Positions 25,487 to 33,151 of a stretch of 53,028 nt of DNA are shown here, piece by piece; the stretch's first letter is position 1; each line of letters starts with the position of its first letter. Source of the stretch: Lachnospiraceae bacterium (lineage in GTDB: Bacteria > Bacillota > Clostridia > Lachnospirales > Lachnospiraceae). The notes under the pieces are model-generated. The model did not search any database and had not been told where the DNA came from. It worked only from the letters and a program-made list of their open reading frames with translations. A program made the position numbers and the translations under genes. The stretch covers positions 75,060 to 128,087 of the forward strand of contig JAGBKB010000002.1 of assembly GCA_017934175.1 (NCBI GenBank). The letters run 5' to 3'.

Positions 25487-26578
25487 TTATATTTTACCTA
25501 TTTTAATCAGGACATCTTTATCAACTTTAAACTTAACACTATTTAACACCTTTTCATTTTTTAATATCTCATCAATTCCTTTTTCAATCAACTCTTTATC
25601 TACTTTTATATAGCCAATCACTTTGTCTATAAACACACTAAACTCTTTTATATTATTAAAGCCAATATATTTTAACACTTCTTCTTTTTCTTCACACTCA
25701 TCTAAAAAGTTTGCAAGGAAATATGCAACTGCAGTTCCATGACTAATTTTATCTCCATAAGTAACTCTATAACTGAGTCTATGTGGTATTGAAGTACCTG
25801 TATGCGATATGCAGATTCCTGCATAAGTTGAACTCATCATTAGGTATTTACAAATGTCACTATCTATACTCACTTTATCCAATAAATACTTTTTTGTTTT
25901 TGCCCATATTGACATACCCATCTCTGCAAATTGTCTTGTCCATACATTTGCTTTGGTATTCACATAACTTTCTATAAGATGAGATAACGCATCAAGCGAA
26001 GTTCTTTTTATTATATTTGCTGGTGCATTTAAAATATATTTTCCATCAATAAGAGCAACTTTTGGAAATTGTTTATGAACTGCACTACCTTTTGTCTTAT
26101 TTTTATGAATGGTTAAAACTGCATTTCCTGTCACCTCTGCACCAGAACCACAAGTAGTAGGTATCGCTATTATTTCATAAAGTTTATAACTTTTGCCACT
26201 CACAAAGTTTGTAGCGGCATTTACATCATATAAATAATCTGCCCCTTTATCTTCATTAGTCATCATTATGGCGATTGCTTTTGCTGCATCCATTATGGAG
26301 CCACCACCTATAGCAATTAAAAAGTCGCAAGAGTTTTTTAACCCAAAATCTCTTCCACTCATCACAGTTTCTATAGATGGATTTTCTTCAACATCATTAA
26401 ATATTTCAAATAAAATATTTTGACTGTTAAGTACATCTTCCACATCCTTTAATGCACCATTCTTTTCTGATGAGTGTCCTGTAACTATCAATGCTTTTTT
26501 TCCACATGCAGAAAACTCATAAGTATTTTTCTTTATAATATCTTCATCAAAATATATTTTTGTTTTTAGTTCTAACAC
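25487..26578 (-). CDS. Iron-containing alcohol dehydrogenase
   Basis: 363 residues. The dinucleotide motif is GGGSIMDAAKAIAI (about 93-106). IPTTCGSGAEVTGNAVL follows. Metal ligands are expected at Asp in TSLDALSHLIESY, His in the same helix, and later His residues in TGTSIPHRLSY and HGTAVAYFL. It probably interconverts an aldehyde and an alcohol with NAD(P)H. In this operon it could reduce the aldehyde released by the FucA-type aldolase, as lactaldehyde reductase FucO does in fucose use, or oxidise a polyol. Substrate is not evident. It lies between the zinc-ribbon protein and Enzyme I. Confidence 0.9.
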   Translation of the reverse strand: MLELKTKIYFDEDIIKKNTYEFSACGKKALIVTGHSSEKNGALKDVEDVLNSQNILFEIFNDVEENPSIETVMSGRDFGLKNSCDFLIAIGGGSIMDAAKAIAIMMTNEDKGADYLYDVNAATNFVSGKSYKLYEIIAIPTTCGSGAEVTGNAVLTIHKNKTKGSAVHKQFPKVALIDGKYILNAPANIIKRTSLDALSHLIESYVNTKANVWTRQFAEMGMSIWAKTKKYLLDKVSIDSDICKYLMMSSTYAGICISHTGTSIPHRLSYRVTYGDKISHGTAVAYFLANFLDECEEKEEVLKYIGFNNIKEFSVFIDKVIGYIKVDKELIEKGIDEILKNEKVLNSVKFKVDKDVLIKIGKI

Positions 26579-26603
26579 TTTTTACTCCAATGTTTTAAAG
26601 GTT

Positions 26604-27089
26604 CTATGCGAAATCAAATACAGTCTTTCCCGAGGTTGCTAAATATATGAAAGCAAGTCCTGCTAATGTTATAATAGTCCCGACTATCATAACTATTCTT
26701 GTAGTCATCTTTATAGGATTATTTACAAATGTTTCAAAAGAAGTTATAGGATATGGATATAACACCATACTAAGCCCACCTATTACTACACCTATAAAAG
26801 AAACTATAGGTTTGTTAATTAAAACTCCTATCAGTGTGATAAAGGCGCACGCTGTAAACATAGTATAAAAATGTTTCTTATGTTTTTTGTCATTTTCAAC
26901 ATACCTTGCCAACTCATCTTCACAAGTTTTTGAACACACTGGGAAATATCTCTTTATCGCTTTTGCATACTCTATTTCTTCTTCATTTGCTGTGTTTAAT
27001 TTTTTTCCACAGTAAGTACATTTATTGCCATATGCAATTAATGCATCAATATCCCCAACTTCATTTAATTTAATTTCTTCTTTTGTCAT
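26604..27089 (-). CDS. Zinc-ribbon membrane protein inside the PTS operon
   Basis: 161 residues. The cytoplasmic N-terminus has a treble-clef or zinc-ribbon pattern: CTYCGKKL, a 20-residue helix, then FPVCSKTC (four Cys). Three or four hydrophobic segments follow (about 76-92, 96-112 and 132-153). It is unusual for a sugar operon: it is neither a transporter nor an enzyme I recognise. The gaps of 18-25 nt on both sides imply co-translation with the aldolase and alcohol dehydrogenase. It may be a membrane regulator or adaptor of the pathway; this is inference only. Confidence 0.7.
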   Translation of the reverse strand: MTKEEIKLNEVGDIDALIAYGNKCTYCGKKLNTANEEEIEYAKAIKRYFPVCSKTCEDELARYVENDKKHKKHFYTMFTACAFITLIGVLINKPIVSFIGVVIGGLSMVLYPYPITSFETFVNNPIKMTTRIVMIVGTIITLAGLAFIYLATSGKTVFDFA

Positions 27090-27107
27090 AACTTTCGCTC
27101 TCTCAAA

Positions 27108-27773
27108 TTACTTCTGCCTGTAATTGACAAAATTGCCAAGCACTACATCTAAATCCTTCTTTGTTAAATTAACTCCCTTTCCAAGAAGTTTAGTATTGTA
27201 GTATACTTGTGCTAAAAATTCTATCTGTTCAGCCACATCAAGAGTGTATGAAAGATTTGGTCCAACTGATAGAAGTCCATGATTTCCAAGCAAACAAGCA
27301 TTGTGATTCTCTCCCATAGCATTATATGCCGCTTCTGCTAACTCCCATGTTCCAAATTGCACATAAGGAATACAAGGAACATCAGGACCTGCATATGCAA
27401 CTATATAATGAATTGGTTCTATTGGCATATGCATACAGGCAAGAGTTGTAGCATAAACTGAATGAGTATGTATAACTGCATTTACATCTTTTCTCTTTTG
27501 ATAAAAAATACGATGCATATCATACTCGCTTGATGGTTTTTTATTTCCTTCAACTTTTTCTCCATCAGGGGTAAGAACAACTATGTCTTCTGGTGTTGTC
27601 TTAAAATAGTCACATCCAGATGGTGTAATTGCCATCATATTCTTTTCTCTATTAAAACAAGAAATATTACCAAATGTTCCAACAGTAATTTTCTTTTCAA
27701 TCATTTTTTTTCCATATTCTACGACCATTTCTCTCTCTTCTTGTAAAATCATTTCCATTCTCCTTTTGGGCAA
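27108..27773 (-). CDS. Class II aldolase, FucA-type
   Basis: 221 residues. Catalytic Glu in KPSSEYDMH, zinc ligands in IHTHSVYATTLA (two His) and GNHGLLSVG (third His), phosphate loop TFGNISCFNR. The Glu makes it aldolase-like (L-fuculose-1-phosphate aldolase group), in contrast to the Asp-type 21103 protein. It would split a ketose phosphate to dihydroxyacetone phosphate and an aldehyde. It is separated from the 2-hydroxyacid dehydrogenase by 140 bp of strong hairpins, so its expression level may differ from the genes upstream. Exact substrate is unknown. Confidence 0.88.
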   Translation of the reverse strand: MPKRRMEMILQEEREMVVEYGKKMIEKKITVGTFGNISCFNREKNMMAITPSGCDYFKTTPEDIVVLTPDGEKVEGNKKPSSEYDMHRIFYQKRKDVNAVIHTHSVYATTLACMHMPIEPIHYIVAYAGPDVPCIPYVQFGTWELAEAAYNAMGENHNACLLGNHGLLSVGPNLSYTLDVAEQIEFLAQVYYNTKLLGKGVNLTKKDLDVVLGNFVNYRQK

Positions 27774-27797
27774 ATGTTATAAGCCCCTACATTTTAA

Positions 27798-27914
27798 GGA
27801 AACTTTGATTAAATACAACATTTTATAAATTATATTTATAAAATGTTGCAAAATAAAGAAGTTTCCATAAGGAAATACAAGAATTATTGCAAAAAGCAAT
27901 TATTCAGTATTTCC
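27798..27914 (-). other. Two large intercistronic hairpins in the PTS operon
   Basis: Hairpin A has outer arms GGAAACTT/AAGTTTCC (27798-27805, 27859-27866) and a perfect inner 15-bp stem CAACATTTTATAAAT/ATTTATAAAATGTTG (27816-27830, 27834-27848). Hairpin B pairs GGAAATAC and GAATTATTGC (27871-27890) with 27896-27905 and 27907-27914 with one mismatch, and overlaps the stop codon of the dehydrogenase. Neither has a terminator-like U-tail on the minus strand. A decayed copy of the GGGCGG repeat (GGGC...GCCC then CTACATTTTAAGG, 27768-27798) abuts them. They may be RNA processing or stability elements, or a miniature inserted repeat. Confidence 0.7.
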
Positions 27915-28996
27915 TAAATATCTTTATAGTTTACAATCCTATCTGTAGTTCCCTTGGTAACAATTTTATCAACCTCTTTCATAAGTAAAAATGGTGATTT
28001 AGGGATTGCATCAACTGTAGCACCTGCTATATGTGGAGTTAATACAACATTTTTAAAATTCTTAAGTTCACTATTATCAGCAAGTGGTTCAGTATCAAAC
28101 ACATCAAGTGCCGCACCTGCAATTTTTTTATTTTTAAGTGCATCTATTAAATCATCTTGATTTATAAGTCCTCCTCTTGCACCATTTATAAAATATGAGG
28201 TTGGCTTCATTAAAGAAAATAATCTTTTATCTATCATTTTTTCAGTTTCGGGAACAAGTCTCATATGAAGCGATACCATATCTGCTTCACTAAACACATC
28301 TTCTATTTTATCTTTAAATGATACACAATCATCTAAATCATTTCTTTTAATTCTATCTTTATCAAGATATGGGTCATAGGCAATTATTTTACATCCAAAT
28401 GATTTAAGTCTTATAGCCATTTCTATTCCTATATTTCCCATACCGACAAGTCCAATAGTTAAATTGGACAGTGTGGATACAAACTCTTGATTTGGAAATA
28501 CTTTAGTCCATTTACCATTTATCAAATCCATATGTGATGCTGCTATATTTCTTGTTACAGAAAGCATAAGCCCTATAGTAAACTCTGCTACTGGCACTGC
28601 ATTTCTAACTACATTTATAACAGCAATATTTTTTTCGCTTGCTGCATTTACATCTATATGCTCAAGTCCACCACGACAAGTAATAATTGCTTTAAGATTT
28701 TTTCCTTTGTCTATCAATTTTTTTGGCACTGGGCAAAAATGCACCATAAGTACATCACATTCTTCTATCAAATTATCAAGTTCAGAAGGATATGGTTCTG
28801 CTTCTGGACCATTCTTTTCTATATTTAATTGATGCTCTGCCCACTCATCATTATTGCTAACACCCCAATAAAGTTTTGTGATTTTGTTTGCATTAAGTTT
28901 TGATGTTTTTATTGCTTCTTCCATAGTATTACTGCTGACAAAAAAATCTCCAACAGCAACTATGTTTAATGATTTATTAACCAATTCGTTTAACAT
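27914..28996 (-). CDS. D-isomer-specific 2-hydroxyacid dehydrogenase
   Basis: 360 residues. NAD-binding motif GLVGMGNIGIEMA (about 180-192) with Asp in IIAYDPY. Catalytic Arg in INGARGGLINQDDL, Glu in ALDVFDTEPL and His in LTPHIAGAT complete the family triad. The N-terminal lobe (VHFCPVPKKLI, ITCRGGLEHID) is the substrate domain of the phosphoglycerate dehydrogenase-like group. There is no ACT domain, so it is not a serine biosynthesis enzyme of the long type. It probably reduces or oxidises a 2-hydroxy or 2-keto acid formed in this pathway. Substrate is unknown. AGGATAAG lies before the ATG. Confidence 0.88.
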   Translation of the reverse strand: MLNELVNKSLNIVAVGDFFVSSNTMEEAIKTSKLNANKITKLYWGVSNNDEWAEHQLNIEKNGPEAEPYPSELDNLIEECDVLMVHFCPVPKKLIDKGKNLKAIITCRGGLEHIDVNAASEKNIAVINVVRNAVPVAEFTIGLMLSVTRNIAASHMDLINGKWTKVFPNQEFVSTLSNLTIGLVGMGNIGIEMAIRLKSFGCKIIAYDPYLDKDRIKRNDLDDCVSFKDKIEDVFSEADMVSLHMRLVPETEKMIDKRLFSLMKPTSYFINGARGGLINQDDLIDALKNKKIAGAALDVFDTEPLADNSELKNFKNVVLTPHIAGATVDAIPKSPFLLMKEVDKIVTKGTTDRIVNYKDI

Positions 28997-29019
28997 AATC
29001 TTATCCTATTATTCTAAAT

Positions 29020-29042
29020 GAGGGCGGATACTATCCGCCCTC
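29020..29042. repeat. GGGCGG palindromic repeat, copy 3
   Basis: GAGGGCGGATA-C-TATCCGCCCTC, perfect 11-bp arms, followed by ACATTTTAGGG, which matches the tail of copy 1. It lies in the gap between EIIC and the dehydrogenase. Confidence 0.75.
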
Positions 29043-29090
29043 ACATTTTAGGGCTACATCTTATTCACCCTTCAAAAATATTTTTCTATA

Positions 29091-30500
29091 CTATTGTGTA
29101 TCTGCTACTCCACCATTGCTCTCAAGCCAAGCATATATGGCTTGACGATTCTTCTTGAATGCGAAATAAAGAACAAAGTAGATAACAGCAAGTGGAATCA
29201 ATGCAATAAATCCAAATTTCCAGAATGCATAGAAGAGTCCTGCCATAAATGGGTGAGCCATGATACCAAAACTCATGATAAATGTTGCTGTTCCTGGAAT
29301 CTCAAATCCAACACCTTTTGCGATTTCTGTAAATGTTGGAGCAAGATTTGAACATACAACAAGACCTATTGAGAACCAAATAGCACCCATAATGAGTGAT
29401 TTTGGAACATTTCCATGAGAAGTACATACAAATACTTCTACCATATATGGAAGTGCAACAAGGTCAGCCATAGGAAGCATTCTATTTCCAGCACCTTGAA
29501 GAACAAATGATAATCCAAGCATTATAGGAATAAGAAGAACACCTGTAGTTAAAGTGTTTGTCTCTCCATAACCTGCTGCATCATTAACTGCAAGATACCA
29601 TTCACGATTTTCACCACTCTTTGCTGCTTTAGCACGGAACGCATCAGTTAAGAATGTAAATGCAGATGCAAATACTGCACCAACTTTAGGGAATACAACC
29701 ATGATAGCAGATGTAGATATAGCAACTGCCATTATAGTTCCCCAACCAGCAAGAGTTCCAATACCTTGAAGGTTACCAAGAATACCAATTATTAAACCTA
29801 CAATAAGACCTATAAACATTGGTTCACCAAATAAACCAAATTTCTTTTGAATTGATGCTGCATCAACTTTTATTTTATTAAGACCAATTTTATTCATAAG
29901 CCAGTTCATGCACATAGCAAATGGAACTGCTTCCATGTGATGAGGTGCTGTCATACAACAATTTGGATATTGATAGTGTGTAGACCATCTTTTAGCAATT
30001 ACTTCACTGAATAATAAAATGTAAAGTAATTGTGTAATCATACATGCCATAGCAAGACCCATGTTATTTGTTAATGCAAATATCATTGAACCCCAAACCA
30101 TGAATGAATAGTTGTTCCAAAGGTCTGATGCCATAAATACATCTGTCCATTTTACAAGGAAAAGAACTAATTGAATGATTAATGCAAGTCCTATAAAAAG
30201 AATTCCTACAGTTGTTGAGTAAGCAATAACTGAAACTGATTGCCATCCAGTATCAATACAAGGTAAATTAATACCTGCATTATCAACCATACTTTGAACT
30301 ACTGGTCCTACTATTGCTCCATAAGAATTGATTACAAGGTTAAAACCTTGAAGACCTACTGCACAAAGAAGTGCAGAACGGAATGACTTCTCAACTGTTA
30401 CTCCTGAGATTAAACAAATAACAAATAGTATTACTGGTATTAATACTATTGCACCAAGAGTACTTGTAACAGTACTTAGTTGATTTAATAACTGTACCAT
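29091..30500 (-). CDS. PTS EIIC, galactitol family
   Basis: 469 residues, about 11-12 hydrophobic helices. The layout of GatC-type permeases is clear: N-terminal GAIVLIPVILFVICLISG, NNYSFMVWGSMIF, the substrate-site loop PHHMEAVPFAM, GLFGEPMFIGLIVGLIIG, and GYGETNTLTTGVLLIPIM late in the protein. It moves a polyol or sugar across the membrane while the EIIB partner phosphorylates it. EIIB lies directly upstream (103-nt gap with an 11-bp inverted repeat AAATCTTAAAT/ATTTAAGATTT at 30526-30558 that may tune the ratio of subunits). Galactitol, arabitol and other pentitols are known substrates of the family; the ligand here is unknown. Confidence 0.93.
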   Translation of the reverse strand: MVQLLNQLSTVTSTLGAIVLIPVILFVICLISGVTVEKSFRSALLCAVGLQGFNLVINSYGAIVGPVVQSMVDNAGINLPCIDTGWQSVSVIAYSTTVGILFIGLALIIQLVLFLVKWTDVFMASDLWNNYSFMVWGSMIFALTNNMGLAMACMITQLLYILLFSEVIAKRWSTHYQYPNCCMTAPHHMEAVPFAMCMNWLMNKIGLNKIKVDAASIQKKFGLFGEPMFIGLIVGLIIGILGNLQGIGTLAGWGTIMAVAISTSAIMVVFPKVGAVFASAFTFLTDAFRAKAAKSGENREWYLAVNDAAGYGETNTLTTGVLLIPIMLGLSFVLQGAGNRMLPMADLVALPYMVEVFVCTSHGNVPKSLIMGAIWFSIGLVVCSNLAPTFTEIAKGVGFEIPGTATFIMSFGIMAHPFMAGLFYAFWKFGFIALIPLAVIYFVLYFAFKKNRQAIYAWLESNGGVADTQ

Positions 30501-30603
30501 AAATCCTCCTTAATATTTTAATTTTAAATCTTAAATCATTTACTACCATTTAAGATTTTAATAGAGCCAAATTTTTTAGAACTAAAAATCACTAAAGAAA
30601 ATA

Positions 30604-30903
30604 CTACTTTTCTGCATCTAAAATCTTTAGACACTCTTCATAGACTTTATCCTCACCCATACCTGTGAGAAGACCAACTGCATTTACCTTTGGTACTCCA
30701 AAATCTTCATTTAAAGGTGACACGCAAGCAATTAAAGAAAAACCACCAGCACCAAGTGTAGTAGATGCTGATATAGGGCTACACTCTACTGCTTCAACAT
30801 CATATCCATGCTCTTTTAATTTATCACGAAGTTTAGCAGCAGCCATAGATGATGAAACTGTACCTGACCCACACACACATGCAATTTTTACATGCTTTGC
30901 CAT
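30604..30903 (-). CDS. PTS EIIB, galactitol family
   Basis: 99 residues. The phosphocysteine loop is IACVCGSGTVSSSM; Cys 11 in VCGSGTVSS corresponds to the phosphorylated residue and Cys 9 is an extra neighbour. The EIIB fold is short and complete. It receives phosphate from EIIA (31019) and gives it to the sugar bound to EIIC (29091). GGAGA before the ATG. There are 115 nt of AT-rich sequence between it and EIIA without an obvious terminator. Confidence 0.92.
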   Translation of the reverse strand: MAKHVKIACVCGSGTVSSSMAAAKLRDKLKEHGYDVEAVECSPISASTTLGAGGFSLIACVSPLNEDFGVPKVNAVGLLTGMGEDKVYEECLKILDAEK

Positions 30904-31018
30904 ACTTATTCTCCTTTCAAAAAACTAAATTGTTTTATTACTTTTTGTTTATACATTTACGCTCAATCTGTTAAATATTAAACAAAACAACTAATAAAAT
31001 AAACTTGTCAATATTATA

Positions 31019-31474
31019 TCATTTTATATATTTTTTAGCAACGGAAAATAATTCATCTTTTGTTTTAGCAGCATTTAATTCTGCTATAGCCTCTTTATTA
31101 GTAAACACCCCCATCACAGCCTGCAAGGTGTCAATCTGTTCATCTGGATTCTTTATCGCCATCATAAAAATAAGAGTTGCATCTACTTTTGTGTCTGGGT
31201 CCCCCATATGTGAAAAAACCACTGGTTTTGCCAGTTTTGCCACACATACAGCAGGAATATTTACATGAACCCCTGCAGTATGAGGCATCGCTATATCTAT
31301 GCCATCAAGGTGTAACCCTGTTGGGAACTCTGCCTCTCTACCAACTACTGCATCAATATAAGTATCCTTTACATAGCCATTGTCAAATAATGTCTTTCCT
31401 ACTTTCCTTATAACTTCCTCATAATTTTCGGCTTCTACATCAACCAAAATTAATTCTTCATGAATATTTGCCAT
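31019..31474 (-). CDS. PTS EIIA, fructose/mannitol/galactitol type
   Basis: 151 residues of the EIIA-2 fold. The phosphorylated His 65 is in DGIDIAMPHTAGVHV. PTGLHLDG before it and FMMAIKNPDEQIDTLQAVMG after it are family features. It accepts phosphate from HPr, encoded 10 nt upstream, and passes it to EIIB. Close spacing with HPr suggests balanced synthesis. Confidence 0.93.
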   Translation of the reverse strand: MANIHEELILVDVEAENYEEVIRKVGKTLFDNGYVKDTYIDAVVGREAEFPTGLHLDGIDIAMPHTAGVHVNIPAVCVAKLAKPVVFSHMGDPDTKVDATLIFMMAIKNPDEQIDTLQAVMGVFTNKEAIAELNAAKTKDELFSVAKKYIK

Positions 31475-31484
31475 AAGTTACTCC

Positions 31485-31745
31485 CTACTCTGAAAGAGTT
31501 TCTATAAATTTTGCTACTTGAGCACACACTGAAACTTCATTGTCACCTTCTACTACTACTTCAATTTCAGTTCCTTTTTTTAATCCAGCAGAAAGAAGCA
31601 TTATGATGCTCTTTGGGTCTGTTTCTTTTCCATTTCCCTTCAATATAATTTTCTCTGGAAATTGTTTACAAAACTGGGTTAATTGTGATGCTGGTCTTGC
31701 ATGAAGACCTGTCGGATTTGAAACTATTACTTTTCTACTTGTCAT
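31485..31745 (-). CDS. HPr phosphocarrier, operon-encoded copy
   Basis: 86 residues. His 15 in NPTGLHARPAS is the phosphorylation site and Ser 46 (PKSIIMLLSAGLKKG) is kept, so HPr kinase control, and with it CcpA-type catabolite signalling, could act on this copy. The protein is close to housekeeping HPr length. Whether this is the cell's only HPr or a dedicated one cannot be decided from this window. AAAGGAA precedes the ATG. Confidence 0.95.
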   Translation of the reverse strand: MTSRKVIVSNPTGLHARPASQLTQFCKQFPEKIILKGNGKETDPKSIIMLLSAGLKKGTEIEVVVEGDNEVSVCAQVAKFIETLSE

Positions 31746-31769
31746 GATTTTTCCTTTCGGGTGTCCCCT

Positions 31770-32822
31770 TTATTTTTCTTTTAAATCTTCGTTGCAACAT
31801 AATACAGTTTTGCAACCTTTACCTACCATCAAATCTTCAAAAGCACCTCTCCAATCTTTGAGCGGAACTACTGATGTAACTATTTTTTCTGGAACAACTA
31901 TTTCTTTTGCAAGTAAATCTATAGAAGTTCTCCAAGATGATGGTTTCTGGCTTCTTGAACCTACATAATTAATTTCTCTATGAAGTATGTAATCACATCT
32001 TATAGGCGCTTTTTCTTCTGCAAACACTCCCATTTGAACAACTGTTCCTTTTCTTCTCACAAGTAAAAGCGCAGTGTTGGCTGCTGGTACTGCACCACTA
32101 CATTCAAATGCAATATCTGCCATAGCACCATTTGTCATTTCCTTAATTATATCACTTAAATTTTCTTTTGTTTGGTCTACTGCTCTATCAGCACCAGCCT
32201 TAAGTGCTATTTCAAATCTTTCTGTATCAGTTCCCATACCTGCAACTACAACTGTTGCACCTTGTGATTTACAAACTTGTGCTACCATTTGTCCTATGGC
32301 ACCAACTCCAAATACAATTACGAAATCACCTTTTTTTACGTTTCCTTTTTCCATGGCTGCATGCACACCACAAGCAAGTGGTTCTGTAAGACTTGCACTA
32401 AGTAATGACACATTATCTGGAAGTTTATGAACACTTTCCTCTCTACTTACAAGATACTCGGCCATACTACCATTTATTTGTGAGCCAAGTCCTTGACGAT
32501 TTCCACAAAGATTATAATCTTTTTCAAGACAAGATGCACAAACTCCACAAGTTTTAAAAGTTGTCTCACTTGTAACTCTGTCACCAACTTTAATGTTTTT
32601 TACATCTGGTCCTACTTCAACTACTACTCCTGAAAATTCATGTCCTAAAACAACTGGTGGTTTAGTGCTTCCATAAGTTCCTTTAAATGCATGTAAATCC
32701 GTTCCACAAATTCCTGAATAAGCAATTTTAATCTTACATAAATCTCCTGTTGCTTTTGGTTCTTCAATGTCTTTATAAACCATATTGTCCATACCTGGTG
32801 CTTCTTTTACTACTGCCTTCAT
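31770..32822 (-). CDS. Zinc-dependent polyol (sorbitol/threonine-type) dehydrogenase
   Basis: 350 residues of the medium-chain dehydrogenase family. Catalytic zinc ligands: Cys in SGICGTDLHAFKG, His/Glu in LGHEFSG; structural zinc lobe with four Cys in CGVCASCLEKDYNLC. Rossmann motif VFGVGAIGQMVAQVC. It is first in the operon, directly before HPr and the EII genes, as gatD-like and other polyol-phosphate dehydrogenases often are. The most likely role is oxidation of the imported polyol phosphate to a ketose phosphate with NAD(P). AAAGGAGA precedes the ATG. Confidence 0.92.
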   Translation of the reverse strand: MKAVVKEAPGMDNMVYKDIEEPKATGDLCKIKIAYSGICGTDLHAFKGTYGSTKPPVVLGHEFSGVVVEVGPDVKNIKVGDRVTSETTFKTCGVCASCLEKDYNLCGNRQGLGSQINGSMAEYLVSREESVHKLPDNVSLLSASLTEPLACGVHAAMEKGNVKKGDFVIVFGVGAIGQMVAQVCKSQGATVVVAGMGTDTERFEIALKAGADRAVDQTKENLSDIIKEMTNGAMADIAFECSGAVPAANTALLLVRRKGTVVQMGVFAEEKAPIRCDYILHREINYVGSRSQKPSSWRTSIDLLAKEIVVPEKIVTSVVPLKDWRGAFEDLMVGKGCKTVLCCNEDLKEK

Positions 32823-32907
32823 CTTTTTTCTCCTTTTATGTTATTTAAAATGCTTTTTATTTGCAGAAACAATAGTCCATTTCTACAATTTACCTCTTTT
32901 TATACTT

Positions 32908-32935
32908 ATTATACCATATTTACTTGTTTTTTCAA
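32908..32935 (-). promoter_or_regulatory. Promoter of the polyol PTS operon
   Basis: TTGAAA (32935-32930), 16-bp spacer and TATAAT (32913-32908) with TGG as extended -10, about 85 nt before the first gene. No clear cre site or repressor palindrome is visible, and no regulator gene lies next to the operon. Confidence 0.65.
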
Positions 32936-32944
32936 TATAATATA

Positions 32945-33056
32945 TTATATAAACTTTAGTTCAACAATTAAATCCATGGTGTCATTTTCATTTCAAATAT
33001 CATATACATCATCAAGGAATAAGTTTCTTAAATTTATAATTATTTGTATATTGCAT
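32945..33056 (-). pseudogene. Remnant of a phage tail-type protein N-terminus
   Basis: AGGAGG lies 8 nt before the ATG at 33056, and the reading gives MQYTNNYKFKKLIP then stop. Shifting by one base continues DDVYDI-stop-NENDTMDLIVELKFI. Joined, this matches the typical start of phage tail-fibre or baseplate-like proteins (TNNYxLKKP...DDxYDIxDxNxNMDxIDxELK). One frameshift and one internal stop make it a pseudogene. No other phage gene is near it. It lies between the PTS operon promoter and a terminator. Confidence 0.55.
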
Positions 33057-33083
33057 TAGGTATCCTCCTCTTAAATTTGCACT

Positions 33084-33110
33084 AAAAAAGAGAAGTGGTT
33101 GGCTTCTCTT
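33084..33110 (-). terminator. Terminator of 33152-33625
   Basis: AAGAGAAG and CTTCTCTT (33088-33095, 33103-33110) form an 8-bp stem with a 7-nt loop, followed on the minus strand by a U-run (A-run at 33084-33089). Confidence 0.75.
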
Positions 33111-33151
33111 CAAATGCGACTCTACTATATTTTTAATAAATCAATTATAAT

